Source of the DNA: Panopea generosa
Taxonomy: Eukaryota; Mollusca; Bivalvia; Adapedonta; Hiatellidae
Length of the DNA: 64,000 nt
Direction of reading: 5' to 3'
NCBI GenBank assembly: GCA_029582155.1
Contig: CM055908.1
Span: 18,329,406-18,393,405 of the forward strand
The first letter of the stretch is position 1, and the number at the start of each line of letters is the position of its first letter. The notes under the pieces are model-generated. The model was not told where the DNA came from and did not search any database. It saw only the letters and a list, made by a program, of their open reading frames with translations. The translations under genes were made by a program, and so were the position numbers. Below, piece after piece: positions 39,801 to 47,476 of the stretch.

Positions 39801-40528
39801 TTAAAGTGATAGGCGACTCCGCGAACCCTTCTGCAGATTACCTCCAAACGTACACAGATTATATATGATTTTAACATGCTATCCGCATACATGTTATACT
39901 TGTTCTACGCAGGACGACTTTGAGTGTTATTTGCCAAAGTTGAAAGAACTTGCTTTACAATCGATAAACAATAAGTTTCATTTATGTAAAAAGCATCTGT
40001 AATTATTTAGTTTACTTAATTTTCTTGCTTAAATTGTTTTTGTCTTAAATGAAGGCAATCCAAATGTACATAGACGAGTGTTCTTAGTGTATATTCGTTA
40101 ATAACTAAACTTGATATACATCCGCAGTCCTCATAAACAGTCTTCAAAGAATGTAACGCAGCACTACCAAAATACCTCTGTGGTAATTGAAATGTTCCGT
40201 TTTTTTACACTAAACACTATTATACATTGAAATTTGGTTTACAGGTGGTTCATATGGTCTAGGTGTTTACTTTGCCACAAACGCATCTTACTCGGATGGT
40301 GGATATGCAAGACCAGATGCCGCTGGCCACAAAAGAATGTATCGTTCTCGCGTCCTTACTGGAGATTTTACCACTGGGAACTCATCTTGGCGTATGCCGC
40401 CTGCTAAAAATGCTCTTCAACCACACATTCTGTTTGATTCGGTTGTTGACAATCCGGCCGGTCCAGGGATGTACATTGTATTCAATGATACACAGGCATA
40501 CCCAGAACACCTTATAACGTATACGTAG
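9809..40528 (+). CDS. PARP14-like: PARP14-like protein mono-ADP-ribosyltransferase, 25 coding exons, complete
   Basis: Family members attach single ADP-ribose units to proteins and nucleic acids, read them through macro domains, and act in innate immunity. Coding exons: 9809-9818, 13389-13559, 15284-15444, 17286-17430, 17860-18084, 18766-19002, 19742-21073, 21539-21819, 22421-22532, 22915-23231, 23568-23676, 24717-24850, 27677-27898, 28937-29158, 30725-30848, 31106-31222, 31659-31724, 31891-32070, 32702-32860, 33008-33078, 33218-33439, 33917-34322, 37939-38090, 38604-38775, 40245-40528. All junctions are GT-AG and all phases agree. The sum is 5631 nt, 1876 residues plus stop, close to vertebrate PARP14. 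Domains: RRM-like x4 (about 4-340), KH-like region (345-800), macro 1 (840-1033), macro 2 (1040-1267), macro 3 (1268-1442), KH-like (1466-1560), WWE (1600-1670), ART (1675-1876). Triad H1761, Y1791, M1858. The start ATG has G at -3 and +4. Tiny exon 1 (MAD+1 nt) is the least certain. Confidence 0.9.
10146..10400. repeat. (TGAA)n microsatellite
   Basis: Perfect tgaa tetranucleotide repeats run from about 10325 to 10391 (about 16 units), with interrupted tgaa/gaaa units from 10165. It lies in intron 1 of the PARP14-like gene. The minus-strand open frame across it, a run of SFIH repeats, is an artefact. Confidence 0.95.
10498..11036. mobile_element. 539-bp non-autonomous element with AGGCCT + poly-A inverted ends
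   Basis: The left end reads AGGCCT, an A tract, then ggtttgtttcctgttac. The right end on the opposite strand reads AGGCCT, an A tract, then gatgtttgtttccggttac. Inner sequence near both ends repeats ggtcggt. This gives terminal inverted repeats of about 40 bp around a 539-bp body without a transposase. Located in intron 1 of the PARP14-like gene. The 157-codon minus-strand frame at 10827-11300 runs out of its right half and is not a gene. Confidence 0.75.
11180..11325 (-). mobile_element. tRNA-derived SINE fragment (minus strand)
   Basis: Read on the minus strand from about 11310, an A-box-like gattcagtgatatacc is followed by a B-box-like gggtccgatcc, then a body. The B box is one step from the consensus ggttcgatcc. 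No closed acceptor stem was found. A degenerate SINE is more likely than a tRNA gene. Confidence 0.4.
11465..11855. repeat. Dispersed repeat, copy A, in PARP14-like intron 1
   Basis: This stretch aligns by eye with 13790-14335 in the same orientation. Shared pieces include cgtctcacaccac, atgtgt-tggctcaaat, ttaaagatctg-aattataa, aggttgt-cttttt and ggaatctggtat, ending with aataaatcactg-aata. Copies differ by many substitutions and indels, so the family is old. No coding capacity is visible. A short CA microsatellite (11887-11900) follows. Confidence 0.6.
12011..12072. repeat. Short tandem repeat, ~19-bp unit, ~4 copies
   Basis: gatgcatcgtgtattacctatt recurs about four times from roughly 11990 to 12070 with a unit near 20 bp. 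It is inside intron 1 of the PARP14-like gene. The adjacent short open frame is treated as chance. Confidence 0.6.
12525..12605. mobile_element. Fragment of the TATTCACCAA element family
   Basis: gatattcaccaaccattc followed by ttaaggaactctg matches the terminus of the element at 7931-8178. Only this end is recognisable here. Confidence 0.4.
13389..15444 (+). CDS. PARP14-like exons 2-3: first RRM-like domain and acidic linker
   Basis: Exon 2 (13389-13559) encodes KPVKLLVRHLPRQCSCD, a beta1-alpha1 start of an RRM fold, through AVVTFNTAS. Exon 3 (15284-15444) encodes the second half, VEVVLAKHKQQPC to ELHIEVYED, then an acidic linker (EYADEPEELRDNDSR) ending at a phase-0 donor. The domain is split by a phase-1 intron just after the fourth core strand. 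RRM-like domains at the N-terminus are typical of PARP10/14 proteins and may bind nucleic acid. The RNP aromatic residues are not obvious here. Confidence 0.8.
13740..13995 (-). mobile_element. SINE (minus strand) with conserved tail and (ATTCA)-type 3' end
   Basis: On the minus strand, 13990-13835 reads ctctcaccactgattcagg, then gggaagttatcagttacttg, ccaggaaacagtggttagg and a terminus gacgctaaatattcaatc followed by aatcaa. The segment tctc-cc-ctgattca-gtg recurs on the + strand at 28195-28225 as the body of another SINE. I recognise this as a common molluscan SINE tail, from memory. A second, shorter copy of the terminal part (agcgtcattttaatgcc) starts at about 13723. It lies in PARP14-like intron 2. 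Confidence 0.6.
13996..14335. repeat. Dispersed repeat, copy B (partner of 11465-11855)
   Basis: Same-orientation relative of the copy in intron 1. Its 5' part (cgtctcacaccac at 13790) is interrupted by the SINE at 13835-13995, so the SINE inserted into an older repeat. The 75-codon frame at 13981-14208 is a by-product. Confidence 0.55.
14800..15032. mobile_element. piggyBac-like MITE, 233 bp, flanked by TTAA
   Basis: TTAA at 14796-14799 and 15033-15036 flank the element. Terminal inverted repeats are ccctttacttcata (left) and tatgaagtaaaggg (right). Inside is a long palindrome whose arms begin gaaaacagtgcaggaag, with its centre near 14885 (gctcgtaacgagc). A TTAA duplication and a CCC start are piggyBac hallmarks. 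No transposase is present. It sits in PARP14-like intron 2, between the exons of RRM1. Confidence 0.82.
17286..19002 (+). CDS. PARP14-like exons 4-6: second, third and start of fourth RRM-like domains
   Basis: Exon 4 (17286-17430) reads VRGFNEDTSDDTIEFYFEN then RSGGGDIE, a hallmark of PARP14 RRM-like domains. Exon 5 (17860-18084) finishes RRM2 and starts RRM3 (MLLSGIPEGSTKENIENF). Exon 6 (18766-19002) finishes RRM3 and starts RRM4 (VKVTNIAEASTEDTYRF, then RSSGGDVADV). RRM2 and RRM4 share the YFEN...RS.GGD signature, which suggests internal duplication. Every domain is interrupted by a phase-1 intron at the same structural point. Confidence 0.85.
18385..18545 (+). mobile_element. tRNA-Leu-like SINE, copy 1
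   Basis: gaggccgagtagtctatggc resembles a class II tRNA D arm. It is followed by cagattcgagtcaagctcgg (B-box region) and tccaaaaactctgagtgaa. The related copy at 43065-43220 shares the order and the segment acaagctcggtccgaaaac. Both are degenerate. This one is in PARP14-like intron 5. Confidence 0.6.
19742..21073 (+). CDS. PARP14-like exon 7: end of fourth RRM and KH-like region, single 1332-nt exon
   Basis: The exon opens with the end of RRM4 (CKQTKHMVQGKQLKIEPY), then continues for about 400 residues of alternating strands and charged helices. This is the extended region between the RRMs and the macro domains, described as a KH-domain array in PARP14. Typical pieces are KIKLIGPRSEVTNVLLKM and DEIVVIAEKENELVIVVG. 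It has no stop or frameshift and ends at donor 21074 in phase 1. It is the longest exon of the gene, in contrast to the finely split flanks. Confidence 0.85.
21539..23676 (+). CDS. PARP14-like exons 8-11: last KH-like unit and macro domain 1
   Basis: Exon 8 (21539-21819) ends the KH-like region and leads into the macro fold. Exon 9 (22421-22532) starts VVVIGGDITSLDADVIVNAA and keeps NAAN and a GG-A motif (HVGGLAALI), the ADP-ribose pocket. Exon 10 (22915-23231) has the Q-rich helix (GGQSIQQEC), DIGDVFV, IAHAVGPSW, and the phosphate-loop-like PALSAGMFGYP. Exon 11 (23568-23676) is the C-terminal strand and helix (KKVYLCDINEATVHAFVKAL). The pocket residues are intact, so this is the best candidate of the three macro domains for ADP-ribose binding or hydrolysis. 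Activity is inferred from PARP9/PARP14 macro 1. Confidence 0.87.
22100..22415. other. Intron 8 of the PARP14-like gene, nothing further recognised
   Basis: AT-rich intronic DNA. At 21970-22040 a segment, caaattttattggcaattt, resembles a common animal dispersed repeat end, but only one copy is present in the window, so it is not called as an element. Confidence 0.3.
24717..30848 (+). CDS. PARP14-like exons 12-15: macro domain 2
   Basis: Exon 12 (24717-24850) carries a linker and ISVTVVQALVVKER. Exon 13 (27677-27898) reads VDVIVNSTSADLVLNKG, GGDKIQKEC and VGDVAITTGGKLNC. Exon 14 (28937-29158) has FTSISFPALGTGSQKYP, the phosphate loop. Exon 15 (30725-30848) ends the domain and gives a Gly-rich linker (WGYGGGARKS). 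The usual GD following the first core strand is replaced by AL (VVQALVV). The VNST and PALGTG motifs are kept. This resembles the reader-type second macro domain. Intron 12 is long and hosts a mollusc-type dispersed repeat. Confidence 0.85.
25085..25500. repeat. Dispersed repeat with internal half-repeats (PARP14-like intron 12)
   Basis: Two related halves are visible. aaaggaccattactaa at 25100 parallels gaagggccataactaaa at 25262. Each is followed by a segment ending in attgttggtccaaag (25218 and 25383). The right end, cagacggacagacgggcg, is a motif I associate with an abundant molluscan intronic repeat (from memory). The short open frames on both strands here derive from it. Confidence 0.6.
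27158..27195. repeat. (GAGT)n microsatellite
   Basis: About nine gagt units in a row, in PARP14-like intron 12. Confidence 0.9.
27276..27310. repeat. Short imperfect hairpin
   Basis: Arms aacggtgcgacg and cgttgcaccgtt pair with one mismatch around an 11-bp AT loop. Related ccggt/cgttgcaccggt words continue to 27362. It may be the end of a small foldback element. No second copy was seen. Confidence 0.4.
28072..28245 (+). mobile_element. tRNA-derived SINE (plus strand)
   Basis: The head 28075-28148 has a canonical A box (ttagctcagtcggta) and B box (gagttcgaatccc), spaced as in a tRNA. The acceptor stem pairs only partly (ccgg/ccgg), and the sequence continues into a body (tctcgccgctgattcaagt) shared with the minus-strand SINE at 13835-13995. 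It is therefore a SINE and not a tRNA gene. Located in PARP14-like intron 13. Confidence 0.7.
29464..29921. mobile_element. piggyBac-like MITE, 458 bp, flanked by TTAA
   Basis: TTAA at 29460-29463 and 29922-29925 flank inverted termini agggattatattagc (left) and gccaatataatccct (right). No transposase. Internal sequence includes a GC-richer block (gagatcgggaacgaacc) with imperfect inverted symmetry. Located in PARP14-like intron 14. Its termini differ from the MITE at 14800, so the two are separate families. Confidence 0.8.
31106..32860 (+). CDS. PARP14-like exons 16-19: macro domain 3
   Basis: Exon 16 (31106-31222) begins LKVFICQGDITEEDTDAIVA but has SCN where the pocket Asn motif belongs. 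Exon 17 (31659-31724) has KKGGPGIDTDC. Exon 18 (31891-32070) has GIVIIPGGLLQCNHIILV and the start of the phosphate loop, PALGT. Exon 19 (32702-32860) completes it (SVGCKPG) and ends with the C-terminal helix. The domain is compact and has lost key pocket residues seen in macro 1, so its ligand preference may differ. Phases are 1-1-1-1 through these exons. Confidence 0.83.
33008..33078 (+). CDS. PARP14-like exon 20: 71-nt linker exon
   Basis: Exon 19 ends in phase 1 and exon 21 must start in phase 0, so a direct join is out of frame. The stretch 33008-33078 follows an acceptor (acaatag), encodes a Gln/Asn-rich linker (EQQQNRSFQNNADLF) and ends at a gtttaa donor in phase 0, exactly bridging the two. 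The donor is non-consensus beyond GT, so confidence is moderate. Confidence 0.6.
33218..34322 (+). CDS. PARP14-like exons 21-22: KH-like segment and WWE domain
   Basis: Exon 21 (33218-33439) encodes VKAIDINGFQELSHLD and a strand-helix unit (AVISICTDSLHNIDKAI). Exon 22 (33917-34322) continues it and then encodes the WWE domain: VVSWLYLKD, then FPTRANLTIETAYQKK, and YQIDFAKMHEFDI near the end. WWE domains bind poly- or iso-ADP-ribose in some PARPs. The position directly before the ART domain matches PARP14. Exon 22 ends in phase 1 at donor 34323, and a 3.6-kb intron follows. Confidence 0.87.
33590..33770 (-). mobile_element. tRNA-derived SINE (minus strand)
   Basis: On the minus strand, 33765-33690 resembles a tRNA head (gtgtagtcgatagagtgttgg, then gattttgatcccc as a decayed B box). 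The body contains aggaagcggactcg. The word ggaagcggact also occurs in the SINE at 43065-43220, so the two share a tail. It is in PARP14-like intron 21. Confidence 0.5.
34680..34920. repeat. Probable dispersed element with internal inverted words
   Basis: gtcgacttttgtctcgatg and gcagacaaaagacgtcat form partly complementary words around 34755-34825. cgatgctttttgtc-style words repeat at 34690-34735. Composition is richer in CpG than the surrounding intron. No second copy is in the window, so mobile origin is inference. Confidence 0.3.
34930..36880. other. PARP14-like intron 22, left part, no feature recognised
   Basis: AT-rich intron with several chance open frames (for example 36411-36800) that lack a family, start context or splice logic. 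A CpG-richer patch at 36635-36800 may be an old repeat. Confidence 0.4.
36920..37640. repeat. Tandem repeat, ~96-bp unit, ~7 copies, in PARP14-like intron 22
   Basis: Each unit carries gaggctctgccgagttcccg, aacagttatcccaaa and ctccaaaccatgtaagatt. The ctgccgagtt word occurs at 37211 and 37307, giving 96 bp. The array ends about 300 bp upstream of the first catalytic-domain exon. Confidence 0.9.
37939..40528 (+). CDS. PARP14-like exons 23-25: ART catalytic domain
   Basis: Exon 23 (37939-38090) starts the catalytic domain (VMEIPQEWTAM). Exon 24 (38604-38775) carries ERILWHGTAP with the NAD-binding His (H1761) and AHGFNRSYCG. Exon 25 (40245-40528) carries GLGVYFATNASYS with the Tyr (Y1791), and the C-terminus PGMYIVFNDTQAYPEHLITY ending at TAG 40526-40528. 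The third triad position, Glu in polymerising PARPs, is Met (M1858, codon 40469-40471). Lack of Glu predicts mono- rather than poly-ADP-ribosylation. Human PARP14 uses Leu at this site. The domain is intact. Confidence 0.92.
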
Positions 40529-43060
40529 GACATGACTACAAAAGACAAAAATGATAAATTTTAAGTTCACGCGAATGTTCGTTGACGGTGTATTAGAATG
40601 ATATGTCGTATTATTTTGATGTGACACTTTGATTCATAGTACAAGTATATCATAATGTCAAAATGCTTAAACTCTGCTTGGTTAAACGAATAAGAGATCA
40701 GTATTTAAATTCCACTCTCTCGCACACTAGAACAAATCAATAGTCAGTGCTGCGTTTCACAAAATTGAATGATTCTTTTATTCCTCCGTAAATGTATACA
40801 GGAGAGTATAAACGTTATGACAAGGATAAACAATGAACATTCATATATAAACACATATTTACATAATTATAAATGAAAAGAAAAAAATATATATACCCAT
40901 ATACATTCCCATGTATACATGTAAATGTACATTTAATTCAGTATTCCTACAGATAATAATGATTTTCTCCACTTGTAATTTCAAAGAAATTCGATGTGTA
41001 ATATCGAAACAAAATGCAAGATGACTAAACATGTGTGATAAACGAGTTGTTTAGTATACGATCAGGAATATTGCCTTGTCGAAACAAAAAACAATGTCAT
41101 ATAATATGAGTAGCTCAAAGAGAAGCATATTATTCATTAAAACAATCAATGTCATATACACATATGATATATCACAGAAACCTATCCAGTGTGAAGTGTC
41201 AATAATATGTAATAACATAATACAACGTCACATAATATGAATAGCTCTAAGAGAAGCATATTCATTAATTAAAACAGTCAATGTCGAATACACATTTGAT
41301 ATACTGGCTATAAAAGAAAATATGAATGTGTAAATGAAATCGATGTGAAAAACGTAACTATTTGCTAACAGTTTATGTTGTTGACAATTTTAATTTTCCT
41401 AATGAATCAATATTTACTTAACATTCCGAATTATTAAAATGTTACGACATTTTTTAATATATTTGCGTATATGTCTAAATGTGATGCATATGTCTAAATG
41501 TGGTCTTTGAAAGTGCAATTCATTGCCTATCTATAATGTTAAATGAAGCGTATCTTGAGATCATTTAAATAATTTGATCATAAGGACGGAGATCGCTAAA
41601 TGTTTTCATTCCACACAATTCGTGGATATTACACCATAAATTATAACGCATAGTGTTATTTATTTCAAGAAAATATGTCATATTCTGTATGTTTAGGGCC
41701 TGTTCAAAATCATGTGTGAATAATACTTGGTTAACGTTTTATTGTGAAACTCATCACAGGTGAATATATTTTTGTTGTTACTATTGATATAATTCACGAA
41801 ATATGTATTGGATGGAACTTTCTAATATTTGATTTAATTCAAACAGAGAACTGTTTTTATTTGTAATTGATTTAGGTGTCTATGGATAAGAAAACTCAAC
41901 GCGTATTGGTACATTAATTTGACAAATGGTATCGGTAAACCAATCCCAATTGTAAAAACCTAAAATTGTATCATAACAAATTATCAATGTAGAAAAAAAC
42001 ACAGTTGTATATCAACGTTCATTTAATTGTAATTCAGGGTAACACACGTGGGCGATTCCTTGTGGAACATGATTAGGAATATGTAGAAATATTTTACTTG
42101 GAGATCATATCCATTTTATTAATTTTGCAATGTTCATTTTGCAATGCACGGTGTCAAATGATAGTGATTGCATTAAAATATGATAGTTAACATAAAGACG
42201 TTAGAGGTGATAAATTGCGTATCTGATAAAATCGTCTTAAACTAAGAAGTTCTGCAGGAATCAACATTCTAGGTTCATGTTGAATAATTATTTGTCGGTG
42301 GTGTTTAAACCTTTATGTCAATATGTTGTACATGGCGAGTGGGTCTGGAATCTTCCTGAAGATGTATGAGTCGATACGCTGTAAACCATACACATTAATT
42401 AATTAATTGCAACAAGTATAAAACACTTAATTCAACTCCTTTGACAAAACTTTCATCTTCAATTTACGATGTAAAACACCACCATTGATTTTCTTCTTAT
42501 TTCTTATTTTAGGTAATAAAACATATATTATAAATGTTTGACAGCAATAGAAATATCTTGATTGTTGTTTCTCTACATCTGAAGTGCTACACATATAATT
42601 AAAAATAGGGACCATCTTGTTCCTTACTATTCAGCGTGCACACTGTTGTGACAAGGAGAAATATACATCTGCAACAATGTATTAATATCTTCATTTCTAA
42701 GACTCATTCTTTTTCTAGAATCACAATTCGAAAATGTTTGACAAGCCCCCCCCCCTTTGCATTTGTGTCAGGAAATTATCTTCATAATCAAACATGGAAC
42801 AGCACATTACTGTCCAATCTAATTATCAACAAAATTAGATAACTATATTTCGTTAAACACAGGTTATGTCGACATTCATTGACAAAATCAATGATTTTTG
42901 TTTATCTAGACTTCAGAAATTGCCACGACAGAATATGTCACTAGCTACATATAAGCCAAGTAGTGTCCGAACATGTCATTAGCATATAATTGAATTAAAG
43001 AAGTCAAGTAAATTGGGACGCTTCATTTGCATACTTTATATTTAAAAATGATGCAGTTCC
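40529..43060. other. 3' flank of the PARP14-like gene, no gene recognised
   Basis: The 3' UTR should lie here. No AATAAA close to the stop was convincing. A partial local duplication is visible: catataatatgaatagctc with agagaagcatatt occurs near 41095 and again near 41230 (about 135 bp apart). No coding feature. Confidence 0.4.
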
Positions 43061-43064
43061 CACG

Positions 43065-43220
43065 TGACCGAATGGTCTAAGCTGTTGTCTCTGAATGACA
43101 TTTACGTCTTACCTATGAGGTCACAGATTTGAGACAAGCTCGGTCCGAAAACTTTATGTGAAATTGTTTGCCAGCTACTTAATAAAGGAAGCGGACTTCC
43201 TCCACCTATAAACCTTGGTA
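43065..43220 (+). mobile_element. tRNA-Leu-like SINE, copy 2
   Basis: cgtgaccgaatggtctaagc (tRNA D-arm-like) is followed by gacaagctcggtccgaaaac and aaaggaagcggacttcc. It matches the SINE at 18385-18545 in its head and shares its tail word with 33590-33770. Confidence 0.6.
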
Positions 43221-43229
43221 TACCTGTAA

Positions 43230-44200
43230 TGTGTTGAAAATGGCGTATGTTTTGTTCTTCCATCACTGTCACTGATTAATTCTGATCATCACGACATGGT
43301 GTTAAATCAATTCATATTCATCATGACTTGGTCTCTAGGTTTTTGAACTATATTATTCTAGTTTTATTTGATAAACACGTGAACTTTATAAGACTTGGGT
43401 TATTTTGAAGGTGCTGTTATACATATTGATTGTGATTAACGAATAAATGTAATGATACAAAATCATTGATTGTATACTGTTTATTAATACATACCAATGG
43501 TGATAAATGATTTAAGACTAACTTGACCATGTGGGCCAAGCTATGAAAGCCCGCTTCAATACGTTATTTGGCATATTTTAGAATATAGATCATTGAGTCC
43601 ATAAGGACTCAGTGGGTGTATCTAAGTATCATATATGTTGTCAATTCTAAAATTGAAGTATTAACGGTTTTCAAAAAGCTAGATATAAAAATATGCGTAG
43701 TATATTTCTAACAATAAATATTTTTTATTTGGATATTTTTATCACCATATTGATGAACCTTGATGAATTGAAAAAACAACATTTTAGGACTACGCTTATG
43801 CGAAATAGGGGGTCTTTTAACAATTCAAAAGAAAAGGTTTGTTTCATGTATATAGAATAATTATAATAAATATTGTTTAATTCTACGTGTACATTTCCCT
43901 AAATGTAGTTCTCTCTTTCTCACTCTATCCCCACATATCATTCCAAAGTTGTTTCTCCACAATAACTGAAGTGCTGCTATTATATTACGCCGATTGAAGT
44001 ATCTATAATACACCAGGTTTCTAAAGAAGGCAAGCCATTCCTTTTAAAGTAAAAAATTATTTCTACATTTTTCACGAATTTTAACGTAGCTCTTTATCGT
44101 GTGCTTTCTCGTTTTCTATTTTACTGATCTTTAGTAGTTTAACATATTCTTCAAGCGGTAATGACCTAATAAAAGTCTGTCTATTGACGGTAGTTGAATG
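43230..44200. other. Intergenic, no feature recognised
   Basis: AT-rich DNA between a SINE and the 44-bp minisatellite. No gene or RNA seen. Confidence 0.4.
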
Positions 44201-44214
44201 GGTTTATTGTTGTT

Positions 44215-45005
44215 TTAAGCCAGATCTACCATTTGGTCTGGTCAAGTGGCAGTTGTTCCAAGCCTGACCTACCACTTAGTCTGGGTTTATTGACAGTTGT
44301 TCCAAGCCTGATCTACCTATTGGTCTAGGTCATGTGGCAGTTGTTTCAAGCCAGACCTACCACTTGGTGTGGGTCTATTGACTGTTGTTCGAAGCCTGAT
44401 CTACACTTTGGTCTTGGTATAGTTGCAGTAGTTCCAAAACTGATATAATATTTGATCTTGGTCTAGGGACAGCTGTTCCAAGCCTAATCTACAATATGGT
44501 CTGGGTTTACAGGCAGGTGTTCAAAGCCTAATCTACAATATGGTCTGAGTCTAGTGGCATGTGTTCATAGCTTGATCTACCACTTGGTCTGGCTTTAGTG
44601 GTAGATGTTCCAAGCCTGATTTACCACTTGGTCTGGGTCTAATGGCAGTTCTTCCAAATTGACATACCAATTGGTCTTGGTCTAGTGGCAGTTGTTCCAA
44701 GCCTGGTGTACCACTTTGTCTTGGTCTAGAGGCAGTTGTACCGATCTTTATTTACAACTTAGTCTGCGTCTAGTGGCAGTTGTTCTAAGACTAATCTACC
44801 ACTTTTTAATGGTCTCGTGGCAGGTGTTTTAATCCTGATCTACCACTTGGTCTGGGCCTAGTGGCAGTTGTTCCAAGCCTGATCTACAATTTGGTCTACA
44901 TCAAGTGGCAGGTGTTCTAAGCCTGATCTACCATTTTGGTCTTGGTCTAGTGGCAGTTGTTACAAAAACCTGATCTGCTATTTGGTATAAGTCTAATGAC
45001 AGTGA
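44215..45005. repeat. Minisatellite, ~44-bp unit, ~18 copies
   Basis: Unit words are agttgttccaagcctgat, ctaccacttggtctgg and gtctagtggc. The agttgttcca word is at 44251 and 44295, giving 44 bp. Copies are moderately diverged, with no coding potential. Confidence 0.92.
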
Positions 45006-45489
45006 TTGAAGATGGGTTATAATAAAGACATAATTAAATGAATAGTTATAGTTTATAGCCATGGCCTCAAGATAAAAATAGAAAGATTGGCAAATATGGA
45101 TTACAATTGTGCAGTCACGAAAAGTTTATCTAGAAAACATATCAGATATATTGAATTGTAACTACTAACTTGACTCTCTGAATCCTGGGAACATTCACAA
45201 AGACAGCTATTCAACATTTAGTCACAATCACAAAAATTGTTTTATACACCGATCACTATTTGCTGCTGAGACCGCGATATACTGCCATAGGCCTCTAGTG
45301 GCATAACATACCACTAGGTGGTATAACATACCACTAGATGCACCGCCATACAATGGGGGAAGCGGAAAGCAAACAGCAACGAAGCATTCCTTAATAACAT
45401 TCCTTAATAACTTTCTTAATATCTAATTCGACACTCTTTACACACTGCTGCACCAAGAACCCTCGGCACAGACGTTCATAGTGCACCTC

Positions 45490-45810
45490 AAATGAATGTG
45501 ATTTGTTACTCAATTATACATATACAAAAATCCTGAAATGGAGGCTTGGCTGACGCACTTCAAATGGAAGCGATTTGTCGCGCCAACATACATAATACAA
45601 AATCCTCAAATAGAGGAGATCCTCAAATGGAGGTTTGGCTTACGCACTTCAAATGGAAGCGATTTGTCGCGCCAACATACATAATACAAAACTCCTCAAA
45701 TGGAAGAAAACCTCAAATCGAGGCTTGGCTGACGCACTTCAAATGGAACCGATTTGTCAGGCCAACATACATAAAACGAACTCCTCAAATGGAGAAATAC
45801 CGATGTACTA
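45490..45810. repeat. Tandem repeat, ~90-bp unit, 3-4 copies, beside the Ngaro-like element
   Basis: Words cgcacttcaaatggaagcg, atttgtcgcgccaacatac and ataatacaaaa recur at intervals of 87-93 bp (45533, 45626, 45713). It lies about 100 bp beyond the 3' end of the retrotransposon remnant and could be part of its terminal repeat structure. Confidence 0.8.
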
Positions 45811-45899
45811 CAAATGAAATGATATAATTCCAACGTAATTGACAGCACATGAACTAAGTAAAGCAATGACCGTATTCCCAAAAACTATGGGGAAACCCG

Positions 45900-46505
45900 A
45901 ACACTTGAGTTTAATAAACAGTTAATGCCTTCTCTCAGCCCATTTAGAAATAGTTGGTTACCACGGTCCAATAAATGTACTCCGCCGCAGAAAAGTCCCT
46001 TATCTTTTTCTACAAATTTCGGATATCTGATATAGGCTCCATTTAATCTGAGTACTTCAGTGGCAACTTTACTGTTTACTCTGACAAAACTCTTCCAAAA
46101 GCTTTATGGTGTGTCTCATACCGCCACACTAGCCGAGGTAAAATTTGTGACTAGACGATCAGTATACCGGGTATTAAGTCCTTGATGACCTGAATTGACT
46201 TAATGACACGGATGCTTAAATCAGCAGCAGGAATCTTTACAATGTCATTACCACCTACGTGTAATAATATGTTAGGAGGATCCTCCACCGTCAGCAGTAT
46301 TCTAATTGTTCTCTCGACCTGCTGCCATCTTATGCCGCCTTTTCCTTGCAACCATAAACTGACAAATCCTCTCTCAAAACCAAGGTTGACACCAACAGAT
46401 GTAGATTGCCTTGCGAAGGTGAATGATGTTTTTACCAACGAGGAACCCACAATCCATATGCAAGATCTGACATCTGCAATACTTAACTGGCAGGTCAGCT
46501 TATTG
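45900..46505 (-). pseudogene. SGNH-hydrolase-like ORF remnant of the Ngaro-like element
   Basis: WIVGSSLVKTSFTFA provides the block I GxS-like start. FVSLWLQGKGG and NILLHVGGNDI provide the Gly and GxND Asn blocks of the SGNH fold. The frame closes at 46151. Beyond it, shifted pieces such as ISKWAERRH continue to about 45905, where the block V D-x-x-H would be, but no clean motif is left. Function in the element is unknown. Confidence 0.75.
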
Positions 46506-47476
46506 ATATAACTGAAAACTCAACTGTTCAGTTGGAACCCTTATGTAAGTATTAAAAGCTTTCGATTCCCATCTACCAATTTCTTTTATTTCTATGTCGG
46601 ACAAACCTCTAGCTGAGGCAGTAGTGGCTGCCCCAAAGCGGAAAGAATGCGACTTATATTTACTCGGATCAATTCCTTATGCTGTGATAGCCTTATTAAA
46701 AATTGAACAAAACTGATATCTAGTGACTAGGCCGCCACCAAAATGAATTAGCAATTGCCCAGGTTTATTAGGCCGGAGTTTAAAATAAGTTTTCAGACGG
46801 CTGACTGGACATAAGGCAGAATTTAATGCTTGCAGGGAAATTAACAGTACCTTGCCTAATTGATCTTCGAAAGCAGAATACGCAACTCAACGACTGAATT
46901 CTCAATAGTAAATTTGATATCAGATACAGATTAAGCATGGCTAGAATCGACAACAAGCTTCCCAATCCTGAACAATCCAAAATATGGTAACGAAAACGCT
47001 GTTGAGAACAATGTGGACTCATATGCAGAACTGCAAATTACTGGTAATACTTCCAAAATATGTTTTACCAGATCAGTGGTAATTGGTAATTTGTAGTCAA
47101 CCCTCTTATCAAGGCGCTCCATGCCGGAAACCATTTTTTTAATAACGATATTCTTAGTAACGTCATAAACATTATTCATTTTGCATCTGAAACCCACACC
47201 TGCCAGATATGATCTAACTGTTGCTGGGGAATTACCTTTTAATGATAAGTCAGATACTTGTTGTATTTTTGGAGGCCAAATTAACTCCATTTTAAAATTA
47301 ACTTTAAATAGTTGAAATGCTTTTTCTCCGGTGTTATAAGCTTCTCTAGTATTTACCGCTAAAGATGAATCTAAGAGCACTTGAGATCGAGACCTGATAT
47401 TATCAATTTGAAAGACTCCGGAACTGGAAAAGGATGTTGCTCCGCCCTGGGTGCCAGTTGCTGAAAACGAACCCAT
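46500..47476 (-). pseudogene. Ngaro/DIRS tyrosine recombinase remnant
   Basis: The core-binding part (LAVNTREAYNTGEKAFQLF, LKGNSPATVRSYLAGVG) is followed by LPYFGLFRIGKL with the first catalytic Arg (codon 46967-46969). In another frame lies the second box HSFR (46638-46649) and the nucleophile Tyr in FNTYIRV (46547-46549). The R...HxxR...Y residues thus survive, but a frameshift between 46931 and 46680 and a stop at 46677-46679 break the protein. In live elements this enzyme inserts circular cDNA. Confidence 0.85.

Noticed and set aside
46203..46511. 102-codon plus-strand frame
   Set aside because: It is antisense to the SGNH-like pseudogene and has no family of its own.
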